From: Holosporaceae bacterium UBA3830
GTDB taxonomy: Bacteria > Pseudomonadota > Alphaproteobacteria > UBA3830
Assembly (NCBI GenBank): GCA_002393025.1
Contig: DGIE01000005.1
Span: forward strand, 1-22,361
Reading direction: 5' to 3'
DNA length: 22,361 nt
Positions 7,491 to 15,773 of the stretch are shown piece by piece. The translations under genes were made by a program, and so were the position numbers. The first letter of the stretch is position 1, and each line of letters begins with the position of its first letter. A model generated the notes under the pieces. The model was not told the DNA's origin. It searched no databases and was given only the letters and a program-made list of their open reading frames with translations.

Positions 7491-8840
7491 ATGAAGAAAG
7501 TATTTTGTATGTTGTTCAGCGTTGTGTTTTTATCTGGGGCTTTTGCAGAAAATCAGGAAATTGATACCCAGAGGAAAGACTCTGAAGAAGTGAAGGTTGA
7601 TAAAAAAGAGTTCCCTGAATTTTCGGATATACAGGCAATTTACGATAATGAGTATGTGCAGGATGAAGTGAGACTTCTCCAGTACGATATTTTAAAATTA
7701 TTAAAAACAGTGGGGCAGTCAAATCATAATGAAAAGGTTGACTCAGAGAAAATCAAAGGAAATAAAAAAGATATAGATCAGGCCAAAAGAAGAGTTGATT
7801 ATCTGGTTTCCTTAGAATCGAGTCTCGAAAAGGCGGATACTTTAGAAAGAGTAAAAAATCTTTTAGGATTGAATCCTTCGGGAAAAGAAGAAGTTCAGAA
7901 GACTTTGAATCTTATCAATGCGGTTGAAGATGCAGATGCGTTCGAAAAAGTCCGGGCTATACCTCGTATTAATCAGAAAATAAATGAGGTTATCAACAAA
8001 TATGAAACTCTGGAGAATATGGTGAAAACCGCCGATTCCATCGAGAAAATTAAAAAAATTCCGGATATTGATCCGAAATCGTTGGCGGAAATCCAAGCAT
8101 TGGAAGAACAAATAGAGGAAATCAAAGGTCTGAAAGATGTGAATAGTGTCGTAAACAATTCCTTTTTGAATAATGATCTTAAAAGTCAGGTTGCAAATCT
8201 TATAAATTTGGAAACAGATTTTCAAAATGCAAATACTTTCGATAAGTTAAAAAAGCTTCCGAAGGTTAGCGAAGATATTATCAAATATATCGACTCTCAA
8301 ATTACAGAGAATCAAAAGCTTAAAGAAAAATTAGAACAGCTACAAAAAGAAAAGAAGGATCTAGTTCGTAATTTAGATGTAGTGACTGCCGACAATGAAA
8401 AGGAAAGAAGATTTTCAACTCGATTAATCGGAGTTATTTTAAGAGCTTTAGTCGGTTTTGATTACCGTAGTCCGAGGTATGATTTCGCAAAAAGCAAAGA
8501 GCTTAAGATTGTTGACAAATCCGTGCTTGTAGCTGCTTCAAAAACTAAGATTTTGAATCTGGGGGGAACAGAAAAAGATCTCTACACGATTACCAATGGA
8601 CTGCAAAACATTTTGAAGATACTGATTTCAGTGAAGGATTGGACAAAGTTAGCAGTGCCTATTAAAAAGAAGCTAGAAAACATAAGTGTTCTCTGCGAAA
8701 AACTTAATAGCGATGCTGATATCATAAAATTGAATGTGGATCACGCTATAAGTCTCATGTCGAATTTGTTGGAAGGAGCAAAGCGTCCTCCGCGTGATAA
8801 TGTGAAGAATTTCGATTCGATTGACGAAAAACAATCATAG
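7491..8840 (+). CDS. Secreted helical protein with ~33-residue repeats, unknown function
   Basis: I do not recognise the family. The N-terminus MKKVFCMLFSVVFLSGAFA is a clear Sec signal peptide with predicted cleavage after Ala19, which fixes the start at 7491 although the frame is open further upstream. The mature protein is almost wholly alpha-helical and charged. Residues ~106-269 contain five repeats around A(D/N)(T/S/A)(L/F/I)(E/D)(K/R)(V/I/L)K followed by IP or LP and a hydrophobic residue. Clear instances start at residues 115, 148, 181 and 247 (33-residue spacing, with a degenerate copy near 217). A strong heptad coiled coil follows (ENQKLKEKLEQLQKEKKDL, 273-291), then a C-terminal ~150-residue domain without known motifs. 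A periplasmic or exported structural or effector-like role is possible but not shown. A TATAAT lies at 7457-7462 upstream and a terminator follows. Confidence 0.8.
   Translation: MKKVFCMLFSVVFLSGAFAENQEIDTQRKDSEEVKVDKKEFPEFSDIQAIYDNEYVQDEVRLLQYDILKLLKTVGQSNHNEKVDSEKIKGNKKDIDQAKRRVDYLVSLESSLEKADTLERVKNLLGLNPSGKEEVQKTLNLINAVEDADAFEKVRAIPRINQKINEVINKYETLENMVKTADSIEKIKKIPDIDPKSLAEIQALEEQIEEIKGLKDVNSVVNNSFLNNDLKSQVANLINLETDFQNANTFDKLKKLPKVSEDIIKYIDSQITENQKLKEKLEQLQKEKKDLVRNLDVVTADNEKERRFSTRLIGVILRALVGFDYRSPRYDFAKSKELKIVDKSVLVAASKTKILNLGGTEKDLYTITNGLQNILKILISVKDWTKLAVPIKKKLENISVLCEKLNSDADIIKLNVDHAISLMSNLLEGAKRPPRDNVKNFDSIDEKQS
7806..8297 (+). repeat. Degenerate ~99-bp (33-codon) repeats in the secreted helical protein gene
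   Basis: Protein-level repeats with the motif AD(T/A/S)xE(K/R)(V/I) recur every 33 residues (three times exactly, then a degenerate unit and a fifth). They are hardly visible at DNA level, so the duplication is old. Confidence 0.65.
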
Positions 8841-8878
8841 GAAGTGGTTAAAGAAGAATTCATTTTTCATTTTTTCAG

Positions 8879-8916
8879 GGAATTTTCTTTTGTTGAAAAT
8901 TCCTTCTTTCTTTTTT
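8879..8916 (+). terminator. Rho-independent terminator of the secreted helical protein gene
   Basis: Perfect 9-bp stem GGAATTTTC (8879-8887) / GAAAATTCC (8895-8903) with loop TTTTGTT, followed by a T-rich run (TTCTTTCTTTTTT, 8904-8916). It starts 39 bp after the stop at 8840. Confidence 0.8.
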
Positions 8917-9074
8917 ATTAGATGATCTCCGTTATGTATTACGGACGAAAGCAATTACTTTTTTGTGATTTTTCAGGAAGTTTGAAAAAATAGATTACTC
9001 GAGAGTTTGAATGAGAAATTAACGAAAGATTAAACAATTCCTGTGAGAATACCTATTGTATAAGTCTTTGTGAT

Positions 9075-9125
9075 GAGGAGTGTGTGATGAAATGGTTTGC
9101 CAAAAAGGTATTTGACGGGGGGGGG
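9075..9125 (+). promoter_or_regulatory. Ribosome binding site, ATG and poly-G9 contingency tract
   Basis: GAGGAG (9075-9080) lies six bases before ATG (9087). The ATG frame reads MKWFAKKVFDGGG and then stops at TAA (9126-9128), because nine consecutive G occupy 9117-9125. With eight G the same ATG would read on as DGGGKDLKN into the long TadE-like frame ending at 10002. A run of nine G in AT-rich surroundings, placed just inside a start codon and in a frame-deciding position, is the signature of slipped-strand phase variation. A homopolymer sequencing or assembly error is the main alternative. Confidence 0.75.
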
Positions 9126-10002
9126 TAAGGACCTAAAAAATCGTTATAAATCATATTGTTATCTTTCTAAAACGCTCAAAAATTTAAAACATCTTTACCA
9201 AAAATTAACATTTACGGAGTATGATAGAATTGGGGAAGTGGTTTTCCGTGCCACTCGGTGTTGCAGAATCAAGAGGTCATCAATACAGTTCGCGGGAGCT
9301 CCATGCAAAGGCTCCATTCTCATCGAGTTCGCTGTCTGCATGCCCATTCTGATTATTTTGCTGTTCTATATCAACGATTTAATTAAGATAAAAAGATATT
9401 ATTCGCAAAGTGAATTTATGGCACAACAGATGGCGAATGTAATTCAAAATATTTCGCAAAAAAGAACGGATAAGAGGATAACACAAACTGATTTTACATA
9501 TGCCTTTGCTGTATCGCATCAAACTATGTACCCTGGAAAAACAATGTATTATTCTGGAAAAGGACATGGGATATTTCATTTGCCACTTGCAAATATTTAT
9601 TGTGTTAAAGGAATAGAAAATGGTAAGGCTTCGTGTTTGTGGAGAGCAGGAGTATGGACAAACAGTGATTCCGTAATATCTCCAGAAACATTGCTGCATG
9701 ATGTGACACAAGCAGGAGTAAATAACTCAATAATTAATTATAAAACAAATGCTTCAGCGTCGGAAATCTATCCCAATTTAAAGATTGATTCGGGAGAGAT
9801 AAAGGTCATTGTGGAGCTGTTCTCGGAATGGAATACATATTTTAAGGATAATGTCGGAAACCAAAAAAGCTCTTTGAAGGAAGCCTTAGGATTGTATGCA
9901 ATTACTCCCAAATGTAGAATAAAAAACCCGTATGCTTTTTTCAACACTGTCGTAGTCTTCATTCCGAAAATGGGATTATTTAGTGAAGATCCACCCCAAT
10001 AA
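9087..10002 (+). CDS. TadE-like surface/pilus protein (copy 2), out of frame at G9 tract, probably phase-variable
   Basis: As given, the ATG at 9087 opens only 13 codons; the main frame is reached by loss of one G and would then encode ~304 residues. The product would have a basic N-terminal ~70 residues, then GSILIEFAVCMPILIILLFY, a TadE-type class III signal/transmembrane segment with the conserved Glu (about residues 75-98), then an extracytoplasmic domain paralogous to the gene at 1-545 (QNISQKRTDKRIT, ASCLWR, EIYPNLKI, VVVFIPKMGLF). TadE-like proteins are minor pseudopilins or assembly factors of Tad pili; that this one acts there is inferred from the helix only. Alternative starts in the main frame are TTG 9097 (no ribosome binding site) and GTG 9238 (weak GGGGAA), either of which could give G-tract-independent expression. 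Confidence 0.75.
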
Positions 10003-10197
10003 AATCTCAACGCGACTCGCACAGAATTTATTTGTATACGTTAAAGTGTCAGTGAATTTTGACACCCCTCTCGGCTAATAATCCGGTTAACAAAATCTTT
10101 AATCTTTTTAAACATTTTATGCGGTTTTCCTCAGAGCGGGTTCTAGGGGGCTCTGTCTAGTTCAAAATGGACGGTTAACTTTTCCGTACAAAATTTT
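10003..10197. other. Convergent intergenic region with two inverted repeats
   Basis: This region separates the TadE-like gene (plus) from the antiporter gene (minus), which converge here. It holds GTGTCA (10046-10051) / TGACAC (10060-10065) and CAGAGC (10132-10137) / GCTCTG (10150-10155). Neither hairpin is followed by a good T run on either strand, so they may be weak or factor-dependent terminators. No gene is visible. Confidence 0.4.
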
Positions 10198-11508
10198 TCA
10201 CAACAACCACGAAATTACTAAAAATATCGGAGCTAAAATTCCGATTGACCACCCCATATATCCGAGAAAAGACGGAACCTTTATTCCATGCTGTTCTGAG
10301 ATCGAACGTATCATTAAATTTGGCGCATTTCCGATGTAGGTTAGTGCTCCCATGAACACTGTAGAGATCGAGAACGATGTCAAAATTGCTGCTTTGGTTG
10401 TCATTAATTCAGCAGCATTTCCTGAAGCGAGATGGAAGAAGATTAAGAAGGTTGGCGCGTTGTCCAACACAGATGAAAGAAGTCCGCTCGCCCAGAAACA
10501 TTTGCTCAGGACGAATTCTTTGCCAGGAGCGATCCAATTGAAGATCATTGCCATTGCACCATTCTCACCCTTGGATAAGATTGAAAGGATAGGGGCAACT
10601 GTTATGAAAATCGCTATGAAAAATTCTGCGACTTCTCGTATTGGTGCAAAAGTAAATCCGTTTTTCTCTCGGATATTTTTATGAGTAAGTTTCAGCGAAA
10701 GAAAAGCTATTGCTGACAAAGTCATATTGCGCAAAACTGAAGAATAGTTATAAGTTTCATCTGCAAATCTGAATGATCCCTCAAATTGACATAAAATCAC
10801 GGTGAGCAAAATTAGAACGAGAAGAAATAAATTTCTTCCTCCTTTAATTATAAAAGACACGTTATCGTGAATCGTTTCGAAACGACCGGTTTCTTTTTTG
10901 AATAGAATCGTATCGAGGACATAAAACAACCCACAAAGAACAAAAATCGTTCCAAACAAAACTGGAGATAAATGCTGGATAAACCAAAAGAAATCAATAC
11001 CTTTTAGAAATCCGATAAATAAAGGAGGATCGCCCAACGGAGTTGCTGCTCCCCCTATATTAGCAACCAAAAATATGAAGAAAACCATTAGATGAATTCG
11101 GTATTTTCTCTTTGCATTTGCTCTCAAAAACGGTCGAATCAAAAGCATCGCAGCTCCTGTCGTTCCTATCCATCCGGCCAGCAATGATCCAAAAAACAGG
11201 AGCATTGTATTAAAAATGGGACCTTTTCCGTTAGGAAAATCAATAAAAATTCCCCCTGCGACTATATATAGCGTTGCAATCTGGATGATGAAAGAAACAT
11301 ACTCGCTGAGTAAGGGTTCGAAAGTTGCCGGTAATAATTCCTGAAAACCGAAAACCCACGCAATACAGATTAGATAAATCGCGGTCCATCCAAACGGAAT
11401 CAAGCTTCCATACTTTTCCCAAAAATTTGGAGCAACCAGCGGAAGAAAAGACATGGAAAAAATTATTCCCAGAAAAGGAATCGCCCAAAGCAAACTTTCA
11501 AAATCCAT
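10198..11508 (-). CDS. NhaD/ArsB-type ion transporter, probable Na+/H+ antiporter
   Basis: This 436-residue polytopic membrane protein of the ion transporter superfamily has two inverted halves, each with a signature loop. The first is NIGGAATPLGDPP (150-162), the second SSVLDNAPTFLIFFHLASGN together with YIGNAPNLMIRSI near the C-terminus. These are typical of NhaD-like sodium:proton antiporters and related CitM/ArsB proteins; the exact ion is inferred. The start ATG has GAGGA six to seven bases upstream. The gene follows the phage lysis genes on the same strand with an 85-bp gap, but it is a standalone housekeeping-type transporter by content. A role in pH or sodium homeostasis in an intracellular niche is plausible. 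Confidence 0.85.
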   Translation of the reverse strand: MDFESLLWAIPFLGIIFSMSFLPLVAPNFWEKYGSLIPFGWTAIYLICIAWVFGFQELLPATFEPLLSEYVSFIIQIATLYIVAGGIFIDFPNGKGPIFNTMLLFFGSLLAGWIGTTGAAMLLIRPFLRANAKRKYRIHLMVFFIFLVANIGGAATPLGDPPLFIGFLKGIDFFWFIQHLSPVLFGTIFVLCGLFYVLDTILFKKETGRFETIHDNVSFIIKGGRNLFLLVLILLTVILCQFEGSFRFADETYNYSSVLRNMTLSAIAFLSLKLTHKNIREKNGFTFAPIREVAEFFIAIFITVAPILSILSKGENGAMAMIFNWIAPGKEFVLSKCFWASGLLSSVLDNAPTFLIFFHLASGNAAELMTTKAAILTSFSISTVFMGALTYIGNAPNLMIRSISEQHGIKVPSFLGYMGWSIGILAPIFLVISWLL

Positions 11509-11593
11509 TATTAATCCTCACGGTATTTAACATGTCTATTGTAGTTTAAAAGCGTCAATTTTTCTATGTCTCAGAATTCCGCGTTTTTTGTCT

Positions 11594-11875
11594 TTATTTT
11601 TGATTTTTCTTTAGCTTGTTTTTATTACGAAACTTTTTTTTAAAAAATCCAAATTCGAAATTATATGCTTCGGTCAGACATACACCGAAAATTCCGGCAA
11701 TTGTATAAATTATTCCGGTGATTTCTTCTGACATTTCCTTTTTGAAAATTACCAAAGTTGTCAGACATAAAACAAGGCCACAACTTGCTCCTACTATCAT
11801 GAAATATCGTCTTTTATTTTTTTCACGAGCATTCATTTCTCGTATTTGGTTACTTTTTGAATTTAAAACATCCAT
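11594..11875 (-). CDS. Small two-helix membrane protein, holin-like
   Basis: The 93 residues comprise a charged N-terminus (KSNQIREMNAREKNKRR), two hydrophobic helices (about 24-46, YFMIVGASCGLVLCLTTLVIF, and 53-72, TGIIYTIAGIFGVCLTEAYN), and a strongly basic tail (KKKFRNKNKLKKNQK). This topology, and the position directly after the cell wall hydrolase gene, fit a class II holin of a phage lysis cassette. No family motif is recognised, so the function is positional inference. GGAGAAGG lies five bases before the ATG. It is the last gene of the phage-like module. Confidence 0.6.
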   Translation of the reverse strand: MDVLNSKSNQIREMNAREKNKRRYFMIVGASCGLVLCLTTLVIFKKEMSEEITGIIYTIAGIFGVCLTEAYNFEFGFFKKKFRNKNKLKKNQK

Positions 11876-11887
11876 ATTTGCCTTCTC

Positions 11888-12313
11888 CTATTTCCCATTT
11901 TTGCTGAGAAAATTTTTTAAACTATAAAATAAATGATTTCCGAAAATGCGTTTTGGAGTTAGACCTCCTGCCCAATACGGTTTGATTGATTTTGCGTGGT
12001 AATGATCACATCCATCGGTTAAATCAGGCCATTTTCCTTCAATTAAATTTTCTGCAATGTCTAAACATGTTTTAAAAATAGATGAAGATTCATCCAAATT
12101 TTTTAATTTTTCATAATTTGGATCTTTTCGATTCCAACACGAAAATTGGTATGGTGCGAGGCAGACGTCAGCTATCGATTTAGCGAATTTTTTTCGAAAG
12201 CGATTCAATACGACGTTACCAACGGCAATCAGTGGAGCCAGTCCGAAGTTGTTCAATTCACCCCGAGCTTCTCCATAAATTGTTTTTGCTAAAATTTTTA
12301 AATCGTTATTCAT
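11888..12313 (-). CDS. SleB-type cell wall hydrolase, probable phage endolysin
   Basis: The 141 residues match the cell wall hydrolase family related to spore cortex-lytic SleB (Hydrolase_2). Seen are the N-terminal LAKTIYGEARGE with the catalytic Glu (about residue 15), AVGNVVLNR, the QFSCWN motif, and the C-terminal HYHAKSIKPYWAGG followed by GNHLFY. It would cleave peptidoglycan glycan strands. It lacks a signal peptide, so export would need the holin-like neighbour. In GTA and alphaproteobacterial prophages such enzymes lie at the tail or lysis end of the cluster. The ATG overlaps the preceding stop by 4 bp (ATGA) with AAGGAAG upstream, indicating coupled translation. Confidence 0.88.
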   Translation of the reverse strand: MNNDLKILAKTIYGEARGELNNFGLAPLIAVGNVVLNRFRKKFAKSIADVCLAPYQFSCWNRKDPNYEKLKNLDESSSIFKTCLDIAENLIEGKWPDLTDGCDHYHAKSIKPYWAGGLTPKRIFGNHLFYSLKNFLSKNGK

Positions 12314-13161
12314 TTTTCTTCCTTTATAAATTTTATTGTAATTAAATTTGTGTTTTCTAAATTAAAAACTGCGGTACTTTTGAAAATAGCTTCTTCTTTG
12401 TTTTTGAGCTTAATTTTTATTGTTCCGTTTTTGATTTTTTCGTACAGACCGATGTGTGGAGATTCTTTAAATTCTATTTTATTATTTCTTTGATCGGATT
12501 GCGTAACATCAATGTTTTTATTTAACAATGATGAGAAAGTGTACGATTTTATCAACAAATTTTTTTGTTCAAATTGCGCACGGCAAAGGCAAGGTTCAAT
12601 GTGTTTAGGATGGCATCCATAAAAATAAAATCCCCCGTACGGATAAAAAATATTGGAATATTTTTCATTATGATTGATGGAAATTTTTAAGTTTTCGACT
12701 TTTTCGTATAAAAAATTTTCCTCACAAATTTGAAAATCCATTCGAAATAATTCGTCGGGAAAATCTAACTCGAAATTTTCAAAATATCGATCGGAAAAAT
12801 CAAATTTTCTATTATCTTTTATATAATATCCCGTACCTTCATAAACTATCGAGACAGATTTGCAAAAATGATTTTTCACTTCTGATTCCGAATGAAAAAA
12901 TCTGGGATCATAAATATTTTCGATCACAAAGTCCACTCCTGAATCTGATCGAATCAATTTAGTGGATTCTCGTATTCTGATTGGATTTAATGATGACCGT
13001 AGGTAAATTGTCTCCGGAAAATCTCTGGACAATTCAACTTCGCAATCATCCGGTTCAAAATCTAATGTTGCTTTACTTCGAATTAATTCCTCCGTGTCGG
13101 AGATTATATTTGCAACTTGTTCATATGTTTTTCCGAAATTTCTTATGCTTCTTATTATCAT
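12310..13161 (-). CDS. Unknown phage tail-region protein with Cys/His cluster
   Basis: Not recognised. The 283 residues are rich in Phe, Tyr, Asn and beta-type sequence and no signal peptide is seen. A short segment GCHPKHIEPCLC (182-193) gives C-H-x2-H-x3-C-x-C, which could bind a metal or iron-sulfur cluster. Cysteine-bearing hub proteins are known next to the tail fibre or hub of GTA-type particles, but no family is assigned here. The frame is open to an ATG at 13176, but the ATG at 13161 is better placed: GGAG seven bases upstream, and it begins one base after the stop of the preceding gene. Its position between the hub-like protein and the endolysin makes a baseplate or tail-tip part likely. 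Confidence 0.7.
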   Translation of the reverse strand: MIIRSIRNFGKTYEQVANIISDTEELIRSKATLDFEPDDCEVELSRDFPETIYLRSSLNPIRIRESTKLIRSDSGVDFVIENIYDPRFFHSESEVKNHFCKSVSIVYEGTGYYIKDNRKFDFSDRYFENFELDFPDELFRMDFQICEENFLYEKVENLKISINHNEKYSNIFYPYGGFYFYGCHPKHIEPCLCRAQFEQKNLLIKSYTFSSLLNKNIDVTQSDQRNNKIEFKESPHIGLYEKIKNGTIKIKLKNKEEAIFKSTAVFNLENTNLITIKFIKEEK

Positions 13162-13162
13162 A

Positions 13163-14839
13163 TTATATCTCCACATTTTTTAGGTTTATGGTGCGAACAA
13201 TTTCTCGTTTCTGACTGATAGGATGTAAATCGACATGAATTTTTGTCGGATGTTTCTTTAAAAAATTTATGGCAGCAGATTCCGAGGAAAAGGTTTGTGA
13301 AGTCAGTAAATTTTCTTGTGATTCGGGATCATTTTCAATTGAAATGTTTTTCACGATATCCGAAATTTCTATTTGATCTTCATCCTGATTTATTTCCAAA
13401 TTGTAATTCTCCACAAGTTCGAAAATATCAGTAATATTGTCCGGAGAGTATCCGACGGATATATTCATCAATCTATTTTTTTCATTCAAAATTAGTTTAG
13501 TTTGAATTACCTTTGCCGTAGCTGGCTGTGGATACAGATCTAAAAATTTGATCGAATCATTTACGGAAATTTCAGGAAATTTGTTCGCATCTAAGCTAAA
13601 ATTTATTGTCACATAACGTCGCGAAAAATTTACAAGTGCAGCGGCTTTTCGTAAAGCATATCGAATCGCTGACTTGCCTCTATCCGTAGCGAAAAATGAA
13701 CTAAGTTGGTCATTTTCTAATGCATCGGGAACCCTTTTTATTTTTTGCCATTTAGTTTCATCAAAGTTTTCATTTGAATTGTGAGGAACGTTACATTCAT
13801 AGATCCATCCATCATAAATTATCCGATCAGCGCGCTGGTAATTTGCGAAAGCGTACCATCTTGGATAATTTTTCGACAGTTGAATTGCTCCTAATTTTAT
13901 GGAAATATCCTTGCGCCGAGAGTGATTTTTATCGCGAATTGACAGACAAACATTTTCTGTTCGCTTTTGATGATATTCCCATCCTAAAACGAATTTTCCA
14001 TCAAAATAAAATCGGCGGAATTTTACGGATTTTTCATAATGATTATTTTTAATTTTTATCGGACTAGAAACTTCTGGAAATCTATTCAAAATTCCTCCTC
14101 CGTTCGGATTTATTGCTTTTACATTGTTAAAGATTAACGAATATCCATTCTGAGAACTGTTTCGAAAATACGGGGCAAGATTCGTAAAGGAGTTTAATCG
14201 ATTAAAACGAAATTGTTGTGCGATCATTGGCATCAAATTGATATATCCATAAACCTTTTGAGTCCAACTCGCCGAAAGATTAAGTCGAATTTCACCATAA
14301 GGTTCTCGAGCCAATTTTATTTGAACTGAATTTTTCAGAATATCTTGTTTCGAGATTTCAAAAATTTTCTCTCCTCGATTAATGTCCGATAGAGATAATT
14401 TACCCGTAGACATATTCCAATAAAAAATCTTACTTGATCCCTCCAAAAAAATAGTCGGATTATCTTTTTCGGAAAAAAACAAATCATCAAATATAATTTT
14501 AGGATTTTTTGCATCATACATTTCTCGATTTTTTTTAATAAAGTCTTGAAGTTGCTCTTGATAATCACTTGGCTCCGATAAAATTTCGATGGTCATGACT
14601 GAATCATCATAACTTAAGGGGAAAGAAATCAGCTTTCCTCGAAAGATTGTTTTTATTTTGCCATTTTTTTCTATTCCGATTCGAGCAAATTTATGTTCGA
14701 GTTTTTTTGTTTTGATAACCACTCTAGCCGTTGCGAAACTTCCTTCCCGTTGGACAATTTTAAGAGAGAAAATCTCTTCGTCGTTGTTCCATTCGGAATT
14801 ATCGTTGAAGTTATCGCACCAATTAAAAAATATTTTCAT
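13163..14839 (-). CDS. Phage tail/baseplate hub-like protein with carbohydrate-binding-like motif
   Basis: The 558 residues begin with a segment seen in alphaproteobacterial phage tail or hub proteins (EEIFSLKIVQREGSFATARVVI, residues 21-42, then FRGKLISFP). This resembles the N-terminal beta domain of baseplate hub proteins. Residues ~338-366 (ADRIIYDGWIYECNVPHN, then FDETKWQKI) match the short chitin/carbohydrate-binding type 5/12 pattern, with Tyr-x-Cys and a closing Trp, often used by phage tails to bind surfaces. A C-terminal region (410-470) reads like a second hub beta domain. The last ~60 residues are acidic and of unknown role. The start ATG has only a weak GGTG. This is the first gene of the left half of the split phage module, and its upstream region of 49 bp is shared with the divergent transporter. 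Confidence 0.7.
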   Translation of the reverse strand: MKIFFNWCDNFNDNSEWNNDEEIFSLKIVQREGSFATARVVIKTKKLEHKFARIGIEKNGKIKTIFRGKLISFPLSYDDSVMTIEILSEPSDYQEQLQDFIKKNREMYDAKNPKIIFDDLFFSEKDNPTIFLEGSSKIFYWNMSTGKLSLSDINRGEKIFEISKQDILKNSVQIKLAREPYGEIRLNLSASWTQKVYGYINLMPMIAQQFRFNRLNSFTNLAPYFRNSSQNGYSLIFNNVKAINPNGGGILNRFPEVSSPIKIKNNHYEKSVKFRRFYFDGKFVLGWEYHQKRTENVCLSIRDKNHSRRKDISIKLGAIQLSKNYPRWYAFANYQRADRIIYDGWIYECNVPHNSNENFDETKWQKIKRVPDALENDQLSSFFATDRGKSAIRYALRKAAALVNFSRRYVTINFSLDANKFPEISVNDSIKFLDLYPQPATAKVIQTKLILNEKNRLMNISVGYSPDNITDIFELVENYNLEINQDEDQIEISDIVKNISIENDPESQENLLTSQTFSSESAAINFLKKHPTKIHVDLHPISQKREIVRTINLKNVEI

Positions 14840-14861
14840 TTTTCACCATAAATGTTATAAA
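14833..14861 (+). promoter_or_regulatory. Candidate sigma70-type promoter for the DMT transporter
   Basis: TTTTCA (14833-14838), a 17-bp spacer and TATAAA (14856-14861) lie 28 bp before the transporter ATG and overlap the 5' end of the divergent tail gene. The match to consensus is moderate. Confidence 0.35.
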
Positions 14862-14888
14862 TAACCTACTTTTTTCATCGGAGAGTTT

Positions 14889-15773
14889 ATGACCTTGAGT
14901 AAATATTGGCAGGGAATCGCGTTTTTTTTCTGTCAGATGTTTGTCAGTTGTGCCAATGATATTGTTTCGAAATTCATGGGACAAAGGCTGGACGCTTTTG
15001 AAGTAACCTTCTTCCGGTTCTTTTTTGGCTTGGTTACTTTGTTGCCTTTTGTAATTGCTCATGGCAAATCCGCATTCAAAACAAACCAAATTTTTTTGAA
15101 TGTTGTTCGTGGAATTTTCGGTGCTGTAAGTTTTTTCCTCTACATCTACGCTGTTATTCAATTGCCTCTGGCTGAAGTTGTAATTATCCTTTGGACAATT
15201 CCTTTGTTTTCGTTGGTTTTGTCCAAAATTTTTCTGGGAGAAAATGTAACAAGTTTTCGATGGATTGCAACTTTGATCGGCTTCGTCGGATTGACGGTTA
15301 TTACTACATGGAATTCCAACGACGAATTTCATTTTGATATTCTCTATTGTGTTCCGATCGGAGCAGCCTTTCTTTTTGCTTTGCAAGATATCCTCATAAA
15401 AAAGATGGTTAAAGCAGAGGAAAATCGCATTACGATGTTGTTTTATTTTGCTCTTGTAACAAGTATTGTGTCTTTTCCGTCCGCTTATCATGTTTGGGTA
15501 TTTCCGACACAGTTTGAGCTGATGATGTTGTTTCTTTTGGGGTTGGGCGGAAACCTCATTCAGTATTTTATTTTTAAGGCTTTTAGCCTGGTTGATGTTT
15601 CCGCTGTCGCACCATATCGTTATCTGGAATTGTTGATAAGCGCATTTCTTGCCTTTGTGTTTTTCTTTGAAATTCCCGGAAAAAATGTTTACATTGGCGC
15701 TTTGATTTTGATACCATGCACGTTTTATTTGGGATATAGCGAAAATCGCAGAAAGGAAAAAACGAGTATGTAA
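14889..15773 (+). CDS. DMT-superfamily (EamA) metabolite transporter inserted in the phage module
   Basis: The 294 residues form ten hydrophobic helices as two EamA repeats (about 7-135 and 150-285). Family features are ANDIVSKFMGQ and FFRFFFGLVTLLP in the first repeat, IILWTIPLFSLVLSKIFLGE at its end, and DVSAVAPYRYLELLISAFLAFVFFFE at the end of the second. Relatives carry amino acids, nucleotides, S-adenosylmethionine or drugs across the inner membrane; the substrate is not readable here. Host-associated alphaproteobacteria often have many such carriers. GGAGA lies five bases before the ATG. The gene runs against the phage genes on both sides: divergent from the tail gene at 14839 and convergent with the small gene at 15827. 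It is therefore a cargo (moron-like) gene or an insertion at the point where tail genes are missing. Confidence 0.88.
   Translation: MTLSKYWQGIAFFFCQMFVSCANDIVSKFMGQRLDAFEVTFFRFFFGLVTLLPFVIAHGKSAFKTNQIFLNVVRGIFGAVSFFLYIYAVIQLPLAEVVIILWTIPLFSLVLSKIFLGENVTSFRWIATLIGFVGLTVITTWNSNDEFHFDILYCVPIGAAFLFALQDILIKKMVKAEENRITMLFYFALVTSIVSFPSAYHVWVFPTQFELMMLFLLGLGGNLIQYFIFKAFSLVDVSAVAPYRYLELLISAFLAFVFFFEIPGKNVYIGALILIPCTFYLGYSENRRKEKTSM

Noticed and set aside
9221..9355. A short frame starting ATG 9221 with GGAG upstream, overlapping the TadE-like gene in another frame
   Set aside because: Its ~44 codons show no signal or motif, and it overlaps the TadE-like main frame, which has clear homology to the gene at 1-545 from the helix onward.
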